Shown: positions 1 through 9,924, numbered from the stretch's first letter. The stretch: DNA of 64,000 nucleotides from Aeromonas sp. RU39B (GCF_900156095.1 NZ_FTMJ01000001.1:558001-622000); one strand, 5' to 3'. The notes: generated from the sequence alone by a model not told the origin. Made by a program: numbers and translations.

Positions 1-338
1 CCATTTCCGATCCGAGCCACCTCTCCTGCGTTTCCAACGATTTTGGCTACGACTATGTCTTCTCACGTTATGTGGAAGCGGTGGGGCGTCGTGGCGACGT
101 GCTGCTTGGCATCTCGACCAGCGGCAACTCTGGCAACATCGTCAAGGCTATCGAGGCTGCTCGCGCCAAGGGCATGAAGGTGATTGCCCTGACTGGCAAG
201 GATGGCGGCAAGATGGCCGGTCTGGCTGACGTGGAGATCCGCGTGCCGCACTTTGGTTATGCCGATCGCATTCAGGAAGTGCACATCAAGGTGATCCACA
301 TCCTGATCCAGCTGGTTGAGAAGGAAATGGCGAAGTAA
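1..338 (+). CDS. gmhA: Phosphoheptose isomerase GmhA, 3' part
   Basis: Sedoheptulose-7-phosphate isomerase, first step of ADP-heptose synthesis for the lipopolysaccharide inner core; cytosolic. The reading frame is open from base 3 and the start lies outside the window. The visible 111 residues include the SIS-domain sugar-phosphate loop ([10 protein letters not shown]) and the C-terminal helix with the conserved [14 protein letters not shown] pattern. The family is usually about 190 residues, so roughly 80 N-terminal residues are missing. The next gene on the same strand is the YafJ-type amidotransferase 25 bases downstream, the same order as in Escherichia coli. Confidence 0.95.
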   Translation, partial: ISDPSHLSCVSNDFGYDYVFSRYVEAVGRRGDVLLGISTSGNSGNIVKAIEAARAKGMKVIALTGKDGGKMAGLADVEIRVPHFGYADRIQEVHIKVIHILIQLVEKEMAK

Positions 339-363
339 CCGTGCCATCAGGCAGGAGGGCGTG

Positions 364-1146
364 ATGTGTGAACTGCTCGGCATGAGTGCAAATGTCCCGA
401 CCGACATCTGCTTCAGCTTTACCGGGTTGATGTTGCGTGGCGGCAAGACCGGACCGCATCGCGATGGTTGGGGGATCACCTTTTACGAGGGGAAGGGGTT
501 TCGCACCTTCAAGGATCCCCAGCCGAGCGCCGAGTCCCAGATAGCCAAACTGGTGCAGAACTACCCCATCAAGAGTTGTGCTGTGGTGAGTCATATTCGC
601 CAGGCTAACCGGGGCAATGTCTCGCTGGAAAACACGCACCCCTTCACCCGTGAGCTCTGGGGCCGTTACTGGACCTTTGCCCACAACGGGCAGTTGACTG
701 GCTGGAAGGCACTGCCGACCGGCCGTCATCGCCCAGTCGGGGAGACGGACAGTGAGCATGCGTTTTGCTGGCTGCTCAATGAGCTTGAGAGCAAATACAA
801 GCGCCAGCCGGCCAACTTCCCGGCCATGTTTCGCTATCTGGCCGGATTGTGCCAGCAGTTGCGCGCTCTGGGGGTCTTTAACATGCTGCTGTCAGACGGC
901 GAGTATGTGATGACCTTTTGCACGAACAACCTGCACTGGTTGACCCGCCGTGCGCCCTTTGGCGAAGCGAGCCTGCTTGATGAACAGGTCACCATCGATT
1001 TTCAGAGCGAAACCACCCCTGATGATGTGGTGACGCTGATTGCCACGCGGCCGCTCACCGGCAACGAACAGTGGCAGGCGATGGTTCCGGGTGAGTTTAA
1101 TCTGTTTCGCCTTGGCGAGCGCATTGCAGGCGGCGTGATGAAGTAA
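364..1146 (+). CDS. yafJ: Class II glutamine amidotransferase (YafJ family)
   Basis: Ntn-hydrolase fold glutamine amidotransferase of the YafJ group; 260 residues, close to the E. coli length. The start is set at the ATG giving MCELLGM, because class II amidotransferases need Cys2 as the N-terminal nucleophile after Met removal, and an AGGAGG site lies just upstream. An in-frame start at 316 would bury the cysteine and is rejected. Visible motifs include HRDGWG (about residues 28-33), SHIRQANRG and HNGQL, which shape the glutamine site. No synthase domain is attached, so the acceptor substrate is unknown. It directly follows gmhA. Confidence 0.9.
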   Translation: MCELLGMSANVPTDICFSFTGLMLRGGKTGPHRDGWGITFYEGKGFRTFKDPQPSAESQIAKLVQNYPIKSCAVVSHIRQANRGNVSLENTHPFTRELWGRYWTFAHNGQLTGWKALPTGRHRPVGETDSEHAFCWLLNELESKYKRQPANFPAMFRYLAGLCQQLRALGVFNMLLSDGEYVMTFCTNNLHWLTRRAPFGEASLLDEQVTIDFQSETTPDDVVTLIATRPLTGNEQWQAMVPGEFNLFRLGERIAGGVMK

Positions 1147-1180
1147 GGGGTGCCGTCACCTTGCGGTGTTTGAGCATAAC

Positions 1181-1211
1181 AAAGGGAGGCCATGGCCTCC
1201 CTTTGGTTTTT
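1181..1211 (+). terminator. Rho-independent terminator after yafJ
   Basis: Perfect 11-bp stem AAAGGGAGGCC / GGCCTCCCTTT with a 2-base loop (1181-1204), followed by GGTTTTT. It lies between converging yafJ and purN, and the stem could serve both directions. Confidence 0.85.
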
Positions 1212-1231
1212 AGCTCTGTAACGATGCTGCG

Positions 1232-1870
1232 TTATTCGTCGGCGTAGCCGGACGGGCCGAGCGGCTCGCCATCCATCAGCGCCTTGTCCGCCATCATGAC
1301 CAGACGGCCCATACAGAACCAGCTGACCACCAGCGGGTAGATGGCGTGCTCCTGCACTTGCACCCGGGCGGCGACCTCCTCTTCGCGGTCATCCGCAAAG
1401 ATGGGAACGCGCGCCTGCAGCACCACAGGGCCACCATCGAGCTCTTCGGTGACGAAGTGCACACTGGCGCCATGCTCCTCTTCACCGGCTTCAATGGCAC
1501 GGCGATGAGTGTGCAGCCCTTGATACTTGGGCAGCAGAGAGGGGTGGATATTGAGCATGCGACCACGAAAGCGAGCGATAAACTCGGGCGACAGAATCCG
1601 CATAAAGCCGGCCATGACAATAAGGTCCGGCGCAAAGCCTGCGACGGTTTCGGCGAGCGCCGCGTCATAGGTTGCACGGTCCGGGTAATCGCCTGCGCTG
1701 AGCACGGCGGTATCGCATCCGGCTTCGCGTGCCCGGGTGAGGCCATACGCCTCACCCTTGTTGCTCACCACGGCCACCACCTTGCCGGCAATGCGCCCGG
1801 TGGAGCAGGCATCCAGAATCGCTTGCAGATTGCTTCCGTTGCCGGAGATCAGCACCACAATGCGTTTCAT
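1232..1870 (-). CDS. purN: Phosphoribosylglycinamide formyltransferase PurN
   Basis: Third step of de novo purine synthesis: transfers the formyl group of 10-formyltetrahydrofolate to GAR. 212 residues, the same length as E. coli PurN. The N-terminal phosphate-binding region shows GNGSNLQAI. The catalytic signature [19 protein letters not shown] carries the Asn and His residues, and EELDGGPV carries the catalytic Asp. The start codon overlaps the purM stop by 4 bases (ATGA type), so the pair is translationally coupled. The product of PurN is used by PurL, and purL's product by PurM, so the two steps flank each other in the pathway. Confidence 0.97.
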   Translation of the reverse strand: MKRIVVLISGNGSNLQAILDACSTGRIAGKVVAVVSNKGEAYGLTRAREAGCDTAVLSAGDYPDRATYDAALAETVAGFAPDLIVMAGFMRILSPEFIARFRGRMLNIHPSLLPKYQGLHTHRRAIEAGEEEHGASVHFVTEELDGGPVVLQARVPIFADDREEEVAARVQVQEHAIYPLVVSWFCMGRLVMMADKALMDGEPLGPSGYADE

Positions 1871-2904
1871 TGGATAACGACCTGCTCCTCGCCATCGGCG
1901 GCATCAGCAATGTGGCCGATGTGCCAGGCTTGCTCACCTTCCGCCTTAAGCAGAGCCAGCGCCTTGTCGAGCTCGCTGGCTGGCAGGGCGATGATCATGC
2001 CAACGCCACAGTTGAAGGTGCGGTACATTTCATGACGGGTGACATTGCCAGCCTGTTGCAACCAGTTGAACACCGGCGGCCACTGCCAGCTCTGCTCATC
2101 GACCACGGCTTGGGTGTTGGCCGGCAGTACGCGCGGAATGTTTTCCCAGAAACCACCACCGGTGATGTGGGAGAGGGCGTGGATCTCGCACTGCTTGAGC
2201 AGCTTGAGCACCGGCTTGACGTAAATGCGGGTTGGCTCGAGCAGTGCGTTGGCCAGGGTGGTATCCCCCATGGCTTGCTGCACATCGGCGGCAGAGACTT
2301 CCAGAATTTTACGGATGAGCGAGAAGCCGTTGGAGTGCGGGCCACTGGAGGCCAGCGCAATCAGGGCATCGCCCGCTTTGACCTTGCTGCCGTCGATGAT
2401 CTCGCTCTTTTCCACGACACCGACGCAGAAACCGGCAATGTCGTAATCATCCCCTTCGTACATGCCCGGCATTTCAGCCGTTTCACCACCCACCAGGGCG
2501 CAACCGGACTGCTCGCAGCCAGCACCGATACCGGTCACCACGGCCGCAGCGGTATCCACATCCAGCTTGCCGGTGGCGTAGTAGTCGAGGAAGAACAGCG
2601 GCTCGGCCCCTTGCACAATCAGATCGTTGACGCACATGGCCACCAGATCGATGCCCACGGTATCGTGCTTTTTCAGATCGATGGCGAGACGCAGTTTGGT
2701 GCCCACGCCGTCGGTACCCGACACCAGCACCGGCTCTTTGTAACCGGCCGGAATTTGACACAAGGCTCCAAAGCCGCCGAGACCACCCAGGACTTCCGGA
2801 CGACGCGTGCGTTTGGCAACGCCCTTGATGCGTTCAACCAGTGCGTTGCCGGCATCGATGTCAACGCCTGCATCCTTGTAGCTCAGTGAGGTTTTGTCAG
2901 TCAC
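1867..2904 (-). CDS. purM: Phosphoribosylformylglycinamidine cyclo-ligase PurM (AIR synthetase)
   Basis: ATP-dependent ring closure of FGAM to AIR, fifth step of purine synthesis. 345 residues, as in E. coli. Family features: N-terminal [13 protein letters not shown], the glycine-rich GGLGGFGAL segment, [11 protein letters not shown], and the ATP-site stretch around [12 protein letters not shown]-terminal [16 protein letters not shown]. It is the first gene of a purMN operon, reading away from upp. A PurR-like box lies about 80 bases upstream of the start, matching the purine repression of this operon in E. coli. Confidence 0.98.
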   Translation of the reverse strand: MTDKTSLSYKDAGVDIDAGNALVERIKGVAKRTRRPEVLGGLGGFGALCQIPAGYKEPVLVSGTDGVGTKLRLAIDLKKHDTVGIDLVAMCVNDLIVQGAEPLFFLDYYATGKLDVDTAAAVVTGIGAGCEQSGCALVGGETAEMPGMYEGDDYDIAGFCVGVVEKSEIIDGSKVKAGDALIALASSGPHSNGFSLIRKILEVSAADVQQAMGDTTLANALLEPTRIYVKPVLKLLKQCEIHALSHITGGGFWENIPRVLPANTQAVVDEQSWQWPPVFNWLQQAGNVTRHEMYRTFNCGVGMIIALPASELDKALALLKAEGEQAWHIGHIADAADGEEQVVIQ

Positions 2905-2981
2905 GAGTATTCCCCGTCATGATGGTGAAGTGGAGGGTAAAATTCGGGGCGTATTCTAGCAGTGTGAGCCCAAAAGCAGAA

Positions 2982-2997
2982 AGGAAATCGTTTGCGC
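2982..2997. promoter_or_regulatory. PurR operator-like box between purM and upp
   Basis: AGGAAATCGTTTGCGC matches 12 of 16 positions of the palindromic PurR consensus ACGCAAACGTTTGCGT, with the central CGTTTGCG intact. Its position between divergent purM and upp fits regulation of purMN; whether it also affects upp is not evident. Confidence 0.65.
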
Positions 2998-3082
2998 TGG
3001 CGGGCGGAAAAGGGCTCTACAAGCTGTGCCTTTTGAGGTATCATTCCGCGATTTTTTTCCGAGGCCGTGCGAGGAGATAATA

Positions 3083-3709
3083 ATGAAAGTGGTCGAAGTC
3101 AAACATCCCCTGGTCAAACACAAGCTGGGTTTGATGCGTGAAGGGGATATCAGCACCAAGCGTTTTCGCGAACTCGCCAAGGAAGTGGGCAGCCTGCTGA
3201 CCTATGAAGCGACGTCCGACTTCGAAACCGAGAAGGTGACCATCACCGGCTGGAACGGCCCGGTAGAAGTGGATCAGATCAAAGGCAAGAAGGTTACCGT
3301 CGTCCCGATCCTGCGTGCCGGCCTTGGCATGATGGATGGCGTCCTCGAGCACATGCCGAGCGCCCGTGTCAGCGTTGTCGGTATCTACCGCGACGAAGAG
3401 ACCCTCAAACCGGTTCCCTATTTCGAAAAGATTGTCAGCAACATCGACGAGCGTCTGGCGCTGGTTGTCGATCCGATGCTGGCGACCGGTGGATCCATGA
3501 TTGCCACCATTGATCTGCTTAAGAAGAAGGGCTGCCAATCCATCAAGGTACTGGTGCTGGTGGCTGCTCCCGAAGGGATCAAGGCGCTGGAAGCCGTCCA
3601 TCCGGATGTTGAACTCTACTGCGCTGCCATCGACCACGGTCTGAACGAGAAGGGTTACATCGTTCCCGGTCTCGGTGATGCCGGTGACAAGATTTTCGGC
3701 ACCAAATAA
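3083..3709 (+). CDS. upp: Uracil phosphoribosyltransferase
   Basis: Pyrimidine salvage: uracil plus PRPP gives UMP and pyrophosphate. 208 residues, identical in length to E. coli Upp. The start is the ATG giving [10 protein letters not shown], preceded by GAGGAGATAATA; the longer frame upstream is not needed. The PRPP loop [11 protein letters not shown] lies around residues 129-139, and the uracil-binding C-terminus [13 protein letters not shown] is present. It is divergent from purMN; in E. coli upp is likewise next to purMN, linking salvage with de novo synthesis. No uraA uracil permease follows here. Confidence 0.98.
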   Translation: MKVVEVKHPLVKHKLGLMREGDISTKRFRELAKEVGSLLTYEATSDFETEKVTITGWNGPVEVDQIKGKKVTVVPILRAGLGMMDGVLEHMPSARVSVVGIYRDEETLKPVPYFEKIVSNIDERLALVVDPMLATGGSMIATIDLLKKKGCQSIKVLVLVAAPEGIKALEAVHPDVELYCAAIDHGLNEKGYIVPGLGDAGDKIFGTK

Positions 3710-3734
3710 GCCCCGCTCTCTGTCAGTTTTGGGT

Positions 3735-3764
3735 AAAGCCGGCCATGGGCCGGCTTTGTTTATT
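3735..3764 (+). terminator. Rho-independent terminator after upp
   Basis: AAAGCCGGCC / GGCCGGCTTT stem (3735-3757) followed by GTTTATTT, 25 bases after the upp stop. Confidence 0.85.
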
Positions 3765-3848
3765 TAAGCGCCAGGCTGTTCGGCTTGCTGCCAGTGCCAT
3801 CCTACCGCTACCATAACTGGTAACTGTTCACTCAAGAGTCTGAATTCC

Positions 3849-4880
3849 ATGCATAAAATCCTTGCAGTCCTGCTTTGGTGTTCTCTCTCCCTGCCCGCGT
3901 TGGCCGTGCAGGTGACCGATCTTTATGTCGGTCAGGCGCAGGCCAGCGGCGACGTGTCCGCCGCGCAGGGCGAGGCACTTGGTCAAGTGCTGCTGAAACT
4001 GACCGGTGATAAAACCGTGATAGCCCAGCCAGCCGTGTTGCAGGCCATGACCACAGTGAGCCAGCTGGTACGTCGTTACGACTATCAGACCGTGGATGGC
4101 AAAAAGATGATTCGCACCGAGTTCGAGCCGGCCAAGGTCAATGATCTGTTGACCCGCAGCCAGGTGCCGATGCTGGGTGCTTCCAGGCCGCAACTGGCCA
4201 TGTGGCTGGTGATCGATGACAGTCAGCGGCGGATGGTGAGCGATCAATCTGCTGATGGCTGGGCGCCGCTACTGCGCGCCCAGGCGCAAACACTGGCCTT
4301 GCCGGTGGCACTGCCGATCATGGATCTGGATGACAGCAGCGCCGTGAGTGTGACCGACGTGCTGGGCCGTTTCAGTGCTCCGGTGATGTCGGCCAGCGCC
4401 CGTTATGGCGCCGAGATGGTATTGCTTGGCCGTCTGACGGCGCAAGATGAAACCTGGACCCTGGAGTGGAGCCTGTATGGCGCCGGCAGTCAGGGCGGCG
4501 ATCCGGGTGAGCTGACCAAGGGCACACTGACGGGCAGCCAGAGCGAGGTGAGCGAGCAACTGATGACAACGCTCTCGCACTGGCTGGTACAAAAATACGG
4601 TGCCAAGGTATCGGGCGAGCGGCAGGCGGTGAGCCTCAGTATCACCGGTCTTGGCAGTATGGGCGATGTCGCGGCCGTACAGACCCTGCTTGGCGGGATT
4701 GCCAGCGTCTCTTCCGTCTCGTTAAGCGAACTCGATGGCGATAAGGTAACCTTTGCCCTCGATGTGCATGGCGGCGCGGATGCTTTGTCCAAAGGATTGG
4801 CGCTGGAGCCGAGGCTTACGCAAGAGAGCGCTCAGGATGGCGGTTTGCATTATCGCTGGGTCGCCGGCCAGAGCAATTAA
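3849..4880 (+). CDS. DUF2066 domain-containing exported protein
   Basis: Function unknown. 343 residues beginning with a clear Sec signal peptide (MHKILAVLLWCSLSLPALA, cleavage likely after residue 19), so it should be periplasmic or membrane anchored. The body resembles the DUF2066 family: an N-terminal segment containing VTDLYVGQAQ and ALGQVLLKLTGDK, then LAMWLVIDD. The gene lies 70 bases upstream of hda on the same strand; the pairing of a DUF2066 gene with hda is common in Vibrio- and Aeromonas-type genomes, from memory of the family. The context therefore says little about function beyond possible co-transcription. Confidence 0.82.
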   Translation: MHKILAVLLWCSLSLPALAVQVTDLYVGQAQASGDVSAAQGEALGQVLLKLTGDKTVIAQPAVLQAMTTVSQLVRRYDYQTVDGKKMIRTEFEPAKVNDLLTRSQVPMLGASRPQLAMWLVIDDSQRRMVSDQSADGWAPLLRAQAQTLALPVALPIMDLDDSSAVSVTDVLGRFSAPVMSASARYGAEMVLLGRLTAQDETWTLEWSLYGAGSQGGDPGELTKGTLTGSQSEVSEQLMTTLSHWLVQKYGAKVSGERQAVSLSITGLGSMGDVAAVQTLLGGIASVSSVSLSELDGDKVTFALDVHGGADALSKGLALEPRLTQESAQDGGLHYRWVAGQSN

Positions 4881-4950
4881 GTCGGGCGGTTCTCTCGTGG
4901 GCCGGGGAATGTTACACTGATGCGCAAATCTCATTGATCAAGCATGCAGA

Positions 4951-5655
4951 GTGAAACAGCCGGCCCAGTTATCTCTTGCCGTACAACTTCCGGATGACGA
5001 AACCTTCGTCAGTTTCTACCCCGGTCACAATGCCCACCTTATTACCGCGTTGAAAAACGCGGCTATCGGTCAGGGATCTCCCTTCCTCTATTTCTGGGGA
5101 CCCAAGGGGGCTGGCCGCTCTCACCTGTTGCATGCGACGTGCGCCGAGGTGAATGCTCGCGATGCTGCTGCTGCCTATCTCCCACTGGATCAATTCGAGC
5201 GCCTTGACCCCGGCATGCTTGATGGTTTGGAAGCCCTGCCGCTGGTTTGTCTTGATAATCTTGAAGCCATTGCCGGCAATGCCGAATGGGAACGCTCGCT
5301 GTTTGATTTCTACAATCGCTGGCGTGAACGCGGTCAACCGGGATCTCTGGTGGTGACGGGCAGCAGTGCTCCGCGCAAACTCGGCTTGCAGTTGCCGGAT
5401 CTGGCCTCGCGACTCGATTGGGGGGTGAACTTCCACCTTGATGAGCTCGACGATGAGGGCAAACTCAGCGCCCTGCAACTGCGCGCCGAACTGCGTGGCT
5501 TCAAGCTCCCTATCGATGTGGGCCGCTTTTTGTTAAACCGCCTGTCGCGTGACATGCGCACCTTGCTCTCGACCCTCAATCAGCTCGACAACGCATCGTT
5601 TCGTGCCAAGCGCAAGCTGACGATCCCTTTTGTTAAAGAGATCCTCGGTTTGTAA
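4951..5655 (+). CDS. hda: DnaA regulatory inactivator Hda
   Basis: AAA+ protein homologous to DnaA domain III. Bound to the loaded beta clamp it stimulates hydrolysis of DnaA-ATP, preventing re-initiation of replication. 234 residues. The N-terminus carries a clamp-binding motif (QLSLAV, residues 6-11). Walker A appears as GPKGAGRSH (about residues 50-58) and Walker B as VCLDNLEAI; the DNA-binding domain IV of DnaA is absent, as expected. The start is GTG; an ATG 7 bases upstream is out of frame. It follows the DUF2066 gene. Confidence 0.95.
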   Translation: MKQPAQLSLAVQLPDDETFVSFYPGHNAHLITALKNAAIGQGSPFLYFWGPKGAGRSHLLHATCAEVNARDAAAAYLPLDQFERLDPGMLDGLEALPLVCLDNLEAIAGNAEWERSLFDFYNRWRERGQPGSLVVTGSSAPRKLGLQLPDLASRLDWGVNFHLDELDDEGKLSALQLRAELRGFKLPIDVGRFLLNRLSRDMRTLLSTLNQLDNASFRAKRKLTIPFVKEILGL

Positions 5656-5672
5656 CTGACTCGCCTTCATAG

Positions 5673-5708
5673 CAAAGGGGACGCATTGCGCGTCCCCTTT
5701 TGCGTTTT
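5673..5708 (+). terminator. Terminator between convergent hda and glpC
   Basis: Stem AAAGGGGACGC / GCGTCCCCTTT (5674-5700) with a 5-base loop, then T GCGTTTTG. Shared position between hda and glpC, which converge here. Confidence 0.8.
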
Positions 5709-5713
5709 GCCAG

Positions 5714-6916
5714 TCAGGCCAGCGCTTGGGAGAGCAGATGAACAGGGTGTTCACAGCGGTAAGGCGTACTCATCTCAATCTGCCACTTGCAGGTTTCACA
5801 GTCGGTAATGACCAGATCCGGTTTGACCCGTAGCAGCTGATCGAACACGTTCTGACCGATAGCCTGGCTGGTGGCATAGTTCTCCGATTTGAAGCCGTAC
5901 GTTCCGGCGATCCCGCAGCACTGGGAGTCGAGTACGGTCAGACGCACGCCCGGAATGGCTCGTAGCAGCTCCAGGGTGTAGATGACGCCGCCCATCTTCT
6001 CCAAGTGGCAGGGGGTGTGGTAGGCAATGTGCAGATCCAGCGGCTTCATGGCCGGCAGATTGCCGTTTTTGAACTCCTGCCACAAAAAGCGAGTGATAAG
6101 CGAAATGCGGCTGCGCACTCTGTGGTTGTCCTGCTCTAAAAGATGCGGGTACTCATCGCGCAGGGTAAAGCCACAGGTGGACGAGGTGGTGATAAGTGGC
6201 ATCTCGTTGCCAAGCAAGCACTTCTCCATCTGGGCAATGTTGAATGCCGCCTGCTGGCGTGCCTTGTCCATAAATCCGTTGGCAATCAGCGGCACGCCAC
6301 AGCACTTCTCGCGCTCTAACAGTTGCACGCCGATGTTCATGGCATTGAGCACTTGGATCAGCTCTTTACCAAGCTGAGGGTGGTTGTAATTGACGTAGCA
6401 GCCGTGGAAATAGGCAACCTGGCGGGCAAATTGCTCTTGCTCGCGTTTATGCTTTTTGTACCAGCCACGGAACGTGCCTTGAGAATACTTGGGCAAGTCG
6501 CGATGAGACGAGACGCCCAGCGCCTTGTCGAGCACCACTTTCATCGGCTTGAGGCCGGTGGTGAAGTTGACGATCGGTGCCGCCAGGGTCGAGACACTGC
6601 CCATCAAGTCGGTGTGAGAGAGTACAAACTCGCGGATGCCCGGTTTGATGCCGTCGTAGGTGTGCTTGGCTTTGGCGATGATATCGCCGATGCGCACGCC
6701 GCTGGGGCAGGCCACTTCGCAGCGCTTGCAGTTGGTGCAATATTTGAGCGCCTCGTCGTACAAGTCGGGACTCTTGATGCGCAGGCGCTCACCGTCAGGG
6801 CCGGCCTGTTTGGGGCCGGGATAGGCCGGATTGGCCTTGGCGACCGGGCAGTAAGCAGTACAGACCGTGCACTTGATGCACTGGTCAAACGTCTGGTTGG
6901 CATGATCGAGCAACAT
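5714..6916 (-). CDS. glpC: Anaerobic glycerol-3-phosphate dehydrogenase subunit C
   Basis: Iron-sulfur subunit that anchors the GlpAB dehydrogenase to the membrane and passes electrons to the quinone pool during anaerobic growth on glycerol-3-phosphate. 400 residues from the ATG at 6916, chosen because GGAGGAG precedes it; a frame start at 6961 has no such site. Two ferredoxin-type motifs are present, CIKCTVCTAYCP (Cys13 onward) and CTNCKRCEVACP, followed by two CCG-type motifs (EKCCGVPL and SQCCGIAG) typical of GlpC. It is the last gene of glpABC. Confidence 0.96.
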   Translation of the reverse strand: MLLDHANQTFDQCIKCTVCTAYCPVAKANPAYPGPKQAGPDGERLRIKSPDLYDEALKYCTNCKRCEVACPSGVRIGDIIAKAKHTYDGIKPGIREFVLSHTDLMGSVSTLAAPIVNFTTGLKPMKVVLDKALGVSSHRDLPKYSQGTFRGWYKKHKREQEQFARQVAYFHGCYVNYNHPQLGKELIQVLNAMNIGVQLLEREKCCGVPLIANGFMDKARQQAAFNIAQMEKCLLGNEMPLITTSSTCGFTLRDEYPHLLEQDNHRVRSRISLITRFLWQEFKNGNLPAMKPLDLHIAYHTPCHLEKMGGVIYTLELLRAIPGVRLTVLDSQCCGIAGTYGFKSENYATSQAIGQNVFDQLLRVKPDLVITDCETCKWQIEMSTPYRCEHPVHLLSQALA

Positions 6917-6982
6917 ATCAGTGCTCCTCCCTGTAAGGATGAAGGCCAGGGGATGAAACAAAGGCGAAGGTAGCGACGCGCA

Positions 6983-8242
6983 TCAGAGCGCTCCCAATAT
7001 ATGTCCGGCGGCTTGCCAGCCGGTGGCAACCGCCACCCCTGAGCCGGAGCCTTCACGAATCGGATCGTAATGGGCCAGCACGCTGCCCGCGGCGTAAAGG
7101 TTGCTAAACGCCGTCCCGCCACGCAGCACGCGCAGCTGCTCGTCGGTCTTGACGCCAAATCCCATAAAGGGGTGATGGTCAAACAGGCGGCGACCCGCCC
7201 AGGCATCGCGCTCGGGATCGCTCAGTACATCGGCACCGAAGATAGGTTCGCGGATCCCGCGCAGGCGCGATTCCAGACCGCGGCTAAAGAAGCTGCCGGT
7301 GGCCAGCACAAAGTGGTCCGCTTCAAACAGGATGTCTTCGCCGTTTTGGCTAAACAACCCCACCACCCGGTCCCCTTCACAGTGGGCGCCTTGCACCCGT
7401 TCGCTGGTCAGGAAGGTGCCACCAAGAGCGAGAAAACGCTGCTTGAGCGACTCTTGCAGACGCATACCAATTAGTGAAGGTGGCATGGTTGCCACTTCAC
7501 GAATGGTGCAGCCGGTGCGCTTTTCCAGCTCGGCCAGACGCGGGCCAACCAGACCGAGGGTGAGGCAGGCTGGCAGAATGACATGGCTGCAAGGCGTGCC
7601 GCTGTCGATAATAAGACGCGAGATTTCGCTGGCCAGCTCCTTGATGAGATCGTGGCGATCACACAGGCGGGCAATATCGGCTGAGCGAAATTCATGAGGA
7701 TTGCGGCTAAACGCCGCCAGCTGTGGCAGGCGCAGCTCACCGGTCAGGATCTTGCAGCTGCGAAACGCGCTCTGGCGCGCCAGATTGGCTGCAGCCAGCG
7801 CCGGATGAAAATCACGAAAGCCTTCCAGCGTCGCCAGTAGCAGGGTATCAGGAAGCGCAGTGTCACCCACCACGGCGCAGGTATCGGGCGAGAGCCAAGT
7901 GCTCTTGAGTGTGCCAATTGGGGTGAGGCGGTGGTGATTACGCTCGCCGCTGACCAGCGTCAGCCCTTGCGCGGCGCAGTGCGTTTGCAAGTCGAGCAGG
8001 CTCTTGAGCACATTGTCATGGCCTACTTTGGCGTAGGGGTGATCCGGGTGGCTGTCGATAAAATCCTGCAGCGCTTCGCGTGGGTCGCCCTCGCCGCCAA
8101 GCAAGTCCACCGAGCCGGAGGAAAAATGCAGGGCGCTCTGGCCGGAGGCCATGATGAGGGTTTTACGGCCGGCTTCGGCCAGACGCAGACCGGCGCACAG
8201 CCCGGCCACGCCACCACCGATGATGATGCTGTCAAATCTCAT
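6983..8242 (-). CDS. glpB: Anaerobic glycerol-3-phosphate dehydrogenase subunit B
   Basis: Flavin-binding partner of GlpA. 419 residues, the same as E. coli GlpB, starting at MRFDSIIIGGG; a longer open frame to 8341 overlaps glpA and is not required. The Rossmann dinucleotide motif GGGVAGLCAG is at residues 9-18, and the C-terminal FAD segment AAGSVLAHYDPIREGSGSG is present. Its start overlaps the 3' end of glpA by 11 bases, implying coupled translation. GlpC begins 66 bases downstream. Confidence 0.96.
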   Translation of the reverse strand: MRFDSIIIGGGVAGLCAGLRLAEAGRKTLIMASGQSALHFSSGSVDLLGGEGDPREALQDFIDSHPDHPYAKVGHDNVLKSLLDLQTHCAAQGLTLVSGERNHHRLTPIGTLKSTWLSPDTCAVVGDTALPDTLLLATLEGFRDFHPALAAANLARQSAFRSCKILTGELRLPQLAAFSRNPHEFRSADIARLCDRHDLIKELASEISRLIIDSGTPCSHVILPACLTLGLVGPRLAELEKRTGCTIREVATMPPSLIGMRLQESLKQRFLALGGTFLTSERVQGAHCEGDRVVGLFSQNGEDILFEADHFVLATGSFFSRGLESRLRGIREPIFGADVLSDPERDAWAGRRLFDHHPFMGFGVKTDEQLRVLRGGTAFSNLYAAGSVLAHYDPIREGSGSGVAVATGWQAAGHILGAL

Positions 8243-9878
8243 GACGGGCTCCTTGAGTCTCGGGTTCGTCGGCAGTCCACTGACCGAGCCCGAACAGACC
8301 TTCGTAAATCCAGTAGGTGAATTCGGCTTCGCGCAAGGCATCGCCCCAGAGCACCGGACGCGTGCCCTTGAAGCGCTCCTCGATAAACTGGCGCAACATG
8401 CCGCAGGCCTGTGGTCCGGTTGCCTTGCCGTATTCGTGCATCAGTCCGGCTGCGCGATAAGCGCACAATTCGCCCTGGCAAGGTCCCATGCCGACCCGGG
8501 TGCGGCGACGCAGATCGATAAGGTTGTCTACGTCCAGCTCACGCAGGGCATATTCAATTTCGCCGGCCGTGACCATTTCGCATTCACAGATCAGGGCGTT
8601 GGAGCGTGGATTGTCACGGAAAAAGGCGATGACCCGCTCACCGTGGCGGTATTGGGCTGAGCCCTCAGCTGGCGCCGACAAACCCGGTGCCGAGACCTTT
8701 TCCGGATCGCGCGAGCCGGGCAGGGGGAGTTCTGCGGTGCGGCACGGCGTGGTGTTGCCGAGCTTCTTGGCCACCAGATCGGTCGCCCATTCGGCCATCA
8801 GGCGGTAGGTCATCAGCTTGCCACCTGTGATGGTGTTAAAGCCTTTGAGGCCATCACGCTCGTTGTGATCGAGCAGCACAATGCCGCGGCTGATGTTACG
8901 GCCCGATTCATCGCCATCGACCGATACCAGTGGGCGAACCCCGGCATAGGCACGTAGCAGGCGGGTTCTGGCCATAATGGGGGCGAGCTTGGTGCCCTCG
9001 CGCAGCAGCACTTCAACCTCATCCGGGGTGACTTGCAGCTTATCGATGGTGTGATAATCCACCTTGCTGGACGTGGTCCCGATCAGGGCAATGGTATCGC
9101 CGGGCACCAGAATATCGGCATCAGCCGGCTTGCGGGCGCGGTTCAGCACCAGCTGGTTGATGCGGTAATCCATGATCAGCAGCGATCCCTTGGCCGGGAA
9201 CATGCGAATGCTCAGGTCAGCGTATTCGCAGATTTGCTGACCCCAGATCCCGGCGGCGTTGATCACTTCCACCGATTCAATTTCGAACTGCTCGCCAGTG
9301 CGGGTATTGGCCACCTTCACACCGTAGACGCGGTCTTGATTACGCAGCAGCCCCAGTACCTTGCTGTGAGTGAAAATGCGCGCGCCGTGCTCTTTGGCGT
9401 CGAGCACGTTCGCGGCGGTCAAGCGGAAGGGATCGACCGTTCCATCCGGCACATGAACTGCGCCAATCAGGGCTGGGTTGGCATTGGGCTCGAGCTGCAA
9501 CGCTTCGCGCGGGTCGAGCTGACGGGTCTCGATGCCGGCACGGGTACAGGCTTCCATAAAGGTCTTCTGAAAGCCGAGATCATCCTCGGGCAGGGTCAGG
9601 AACAGACCGCCGGTATCCTCGACACAGTGGCTGGCGATGCGCTTGAGGATGCGGTTTTCCTGGATACATTCGCGGGCCGACTCTTGATCGGTGACGGCAT
9701 AGCGCGCTCCGGAGTGGAGCAAACCATGGTTGCGGCCGGTGGTGCCGGAGGCAATGTCATCTCGTTCGAGCAGGATACAGTCGATGCCACGCAGGGCGCA
9801 GTCACGCATGATCCCGGCTCCGGTGGCACCTCCGCCAATAATGACGACCTGTGTGCTGATCCGTTTCATATTGCTCAT
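8232..9878 (-). CDS. glpA: Anaerobic glycerol-3-phosphate dehydrogenase subunit A
   Basis: Catalytic flavoprotein that oxidises sn-glycerol-3-phosphate to dihydroxyacetone phosphate in anaerobic respiration. 548 residues against 542 in E. coli. N-terminal FAD fingerprint VVIIGGGATGAG; substrate region TGRNHGLLHSGARYAV; C-terminal BFD-like [2Fe-2S] domain with CECEMVTAGE and CQGELCAYRAAG. Two starts are possible, ATG at 9878 or at 9869; neither has a strong ribosome site. It heads glpABC. Upstream are GlpR-like half sites and a CRP-like site. No glpT, glpQ or glpD is in the window. Confidence 0.96.
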   Translation of the reverse strand: MSNMKRISTQVVIIGGGATGAGIMRDCALRGIDCILLERDDIASGTTGRNHGLLHSGARYAVTDQESARECIQENRILKRIASHCVEDTGGLFLTLPEDDLGFQKTFMEACTRAGIETRQLDPREALQLEPNANPALIGAVHVPDGTVDPFRLTAANVLDAKEHGARIFTHSKVLGLLRNQDRVYGVKVANTRTGEQFEIESVEVINAAGIWGQQICEYADLSIRMFPAKGSLLIMDYRINQLVLNRARKPADADILVPGDTIALIGTTSSKVDYHTIDKLQVTPDEVEVLLREGTKLAPIMARTRLLRAYAGVRPLVSVDGDESGRNISRGIVLLDHNERDGLKGFNTITGGKLMTYRLMAEWATDLVAKKLGNTTPCRTAELPLPGSRDPEKVSAPGLSAPAEGSAQYRHGERVIAFFRDNPRSNALICECEMVTAGEIEYALRELDVDNLIDLRRRTRVGMGPCQGELCAYRAAGLMHEYGKATGPQACGMLRQFIEERFKGTRPVLWGDALREAEFTYWIYEGLFGLGQWTADEPETQGARHEI

Positions 9879-9924
9879 CTCACTGCTTCTTGTTTGGCGC
9901 TAGTGTGGCGCGGATTCGAGAGCG

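Noticed and set aside
1870..2889. Plus-strand frame across purM
   Set aside because: Shadow frame of purM, which is unambiguous.
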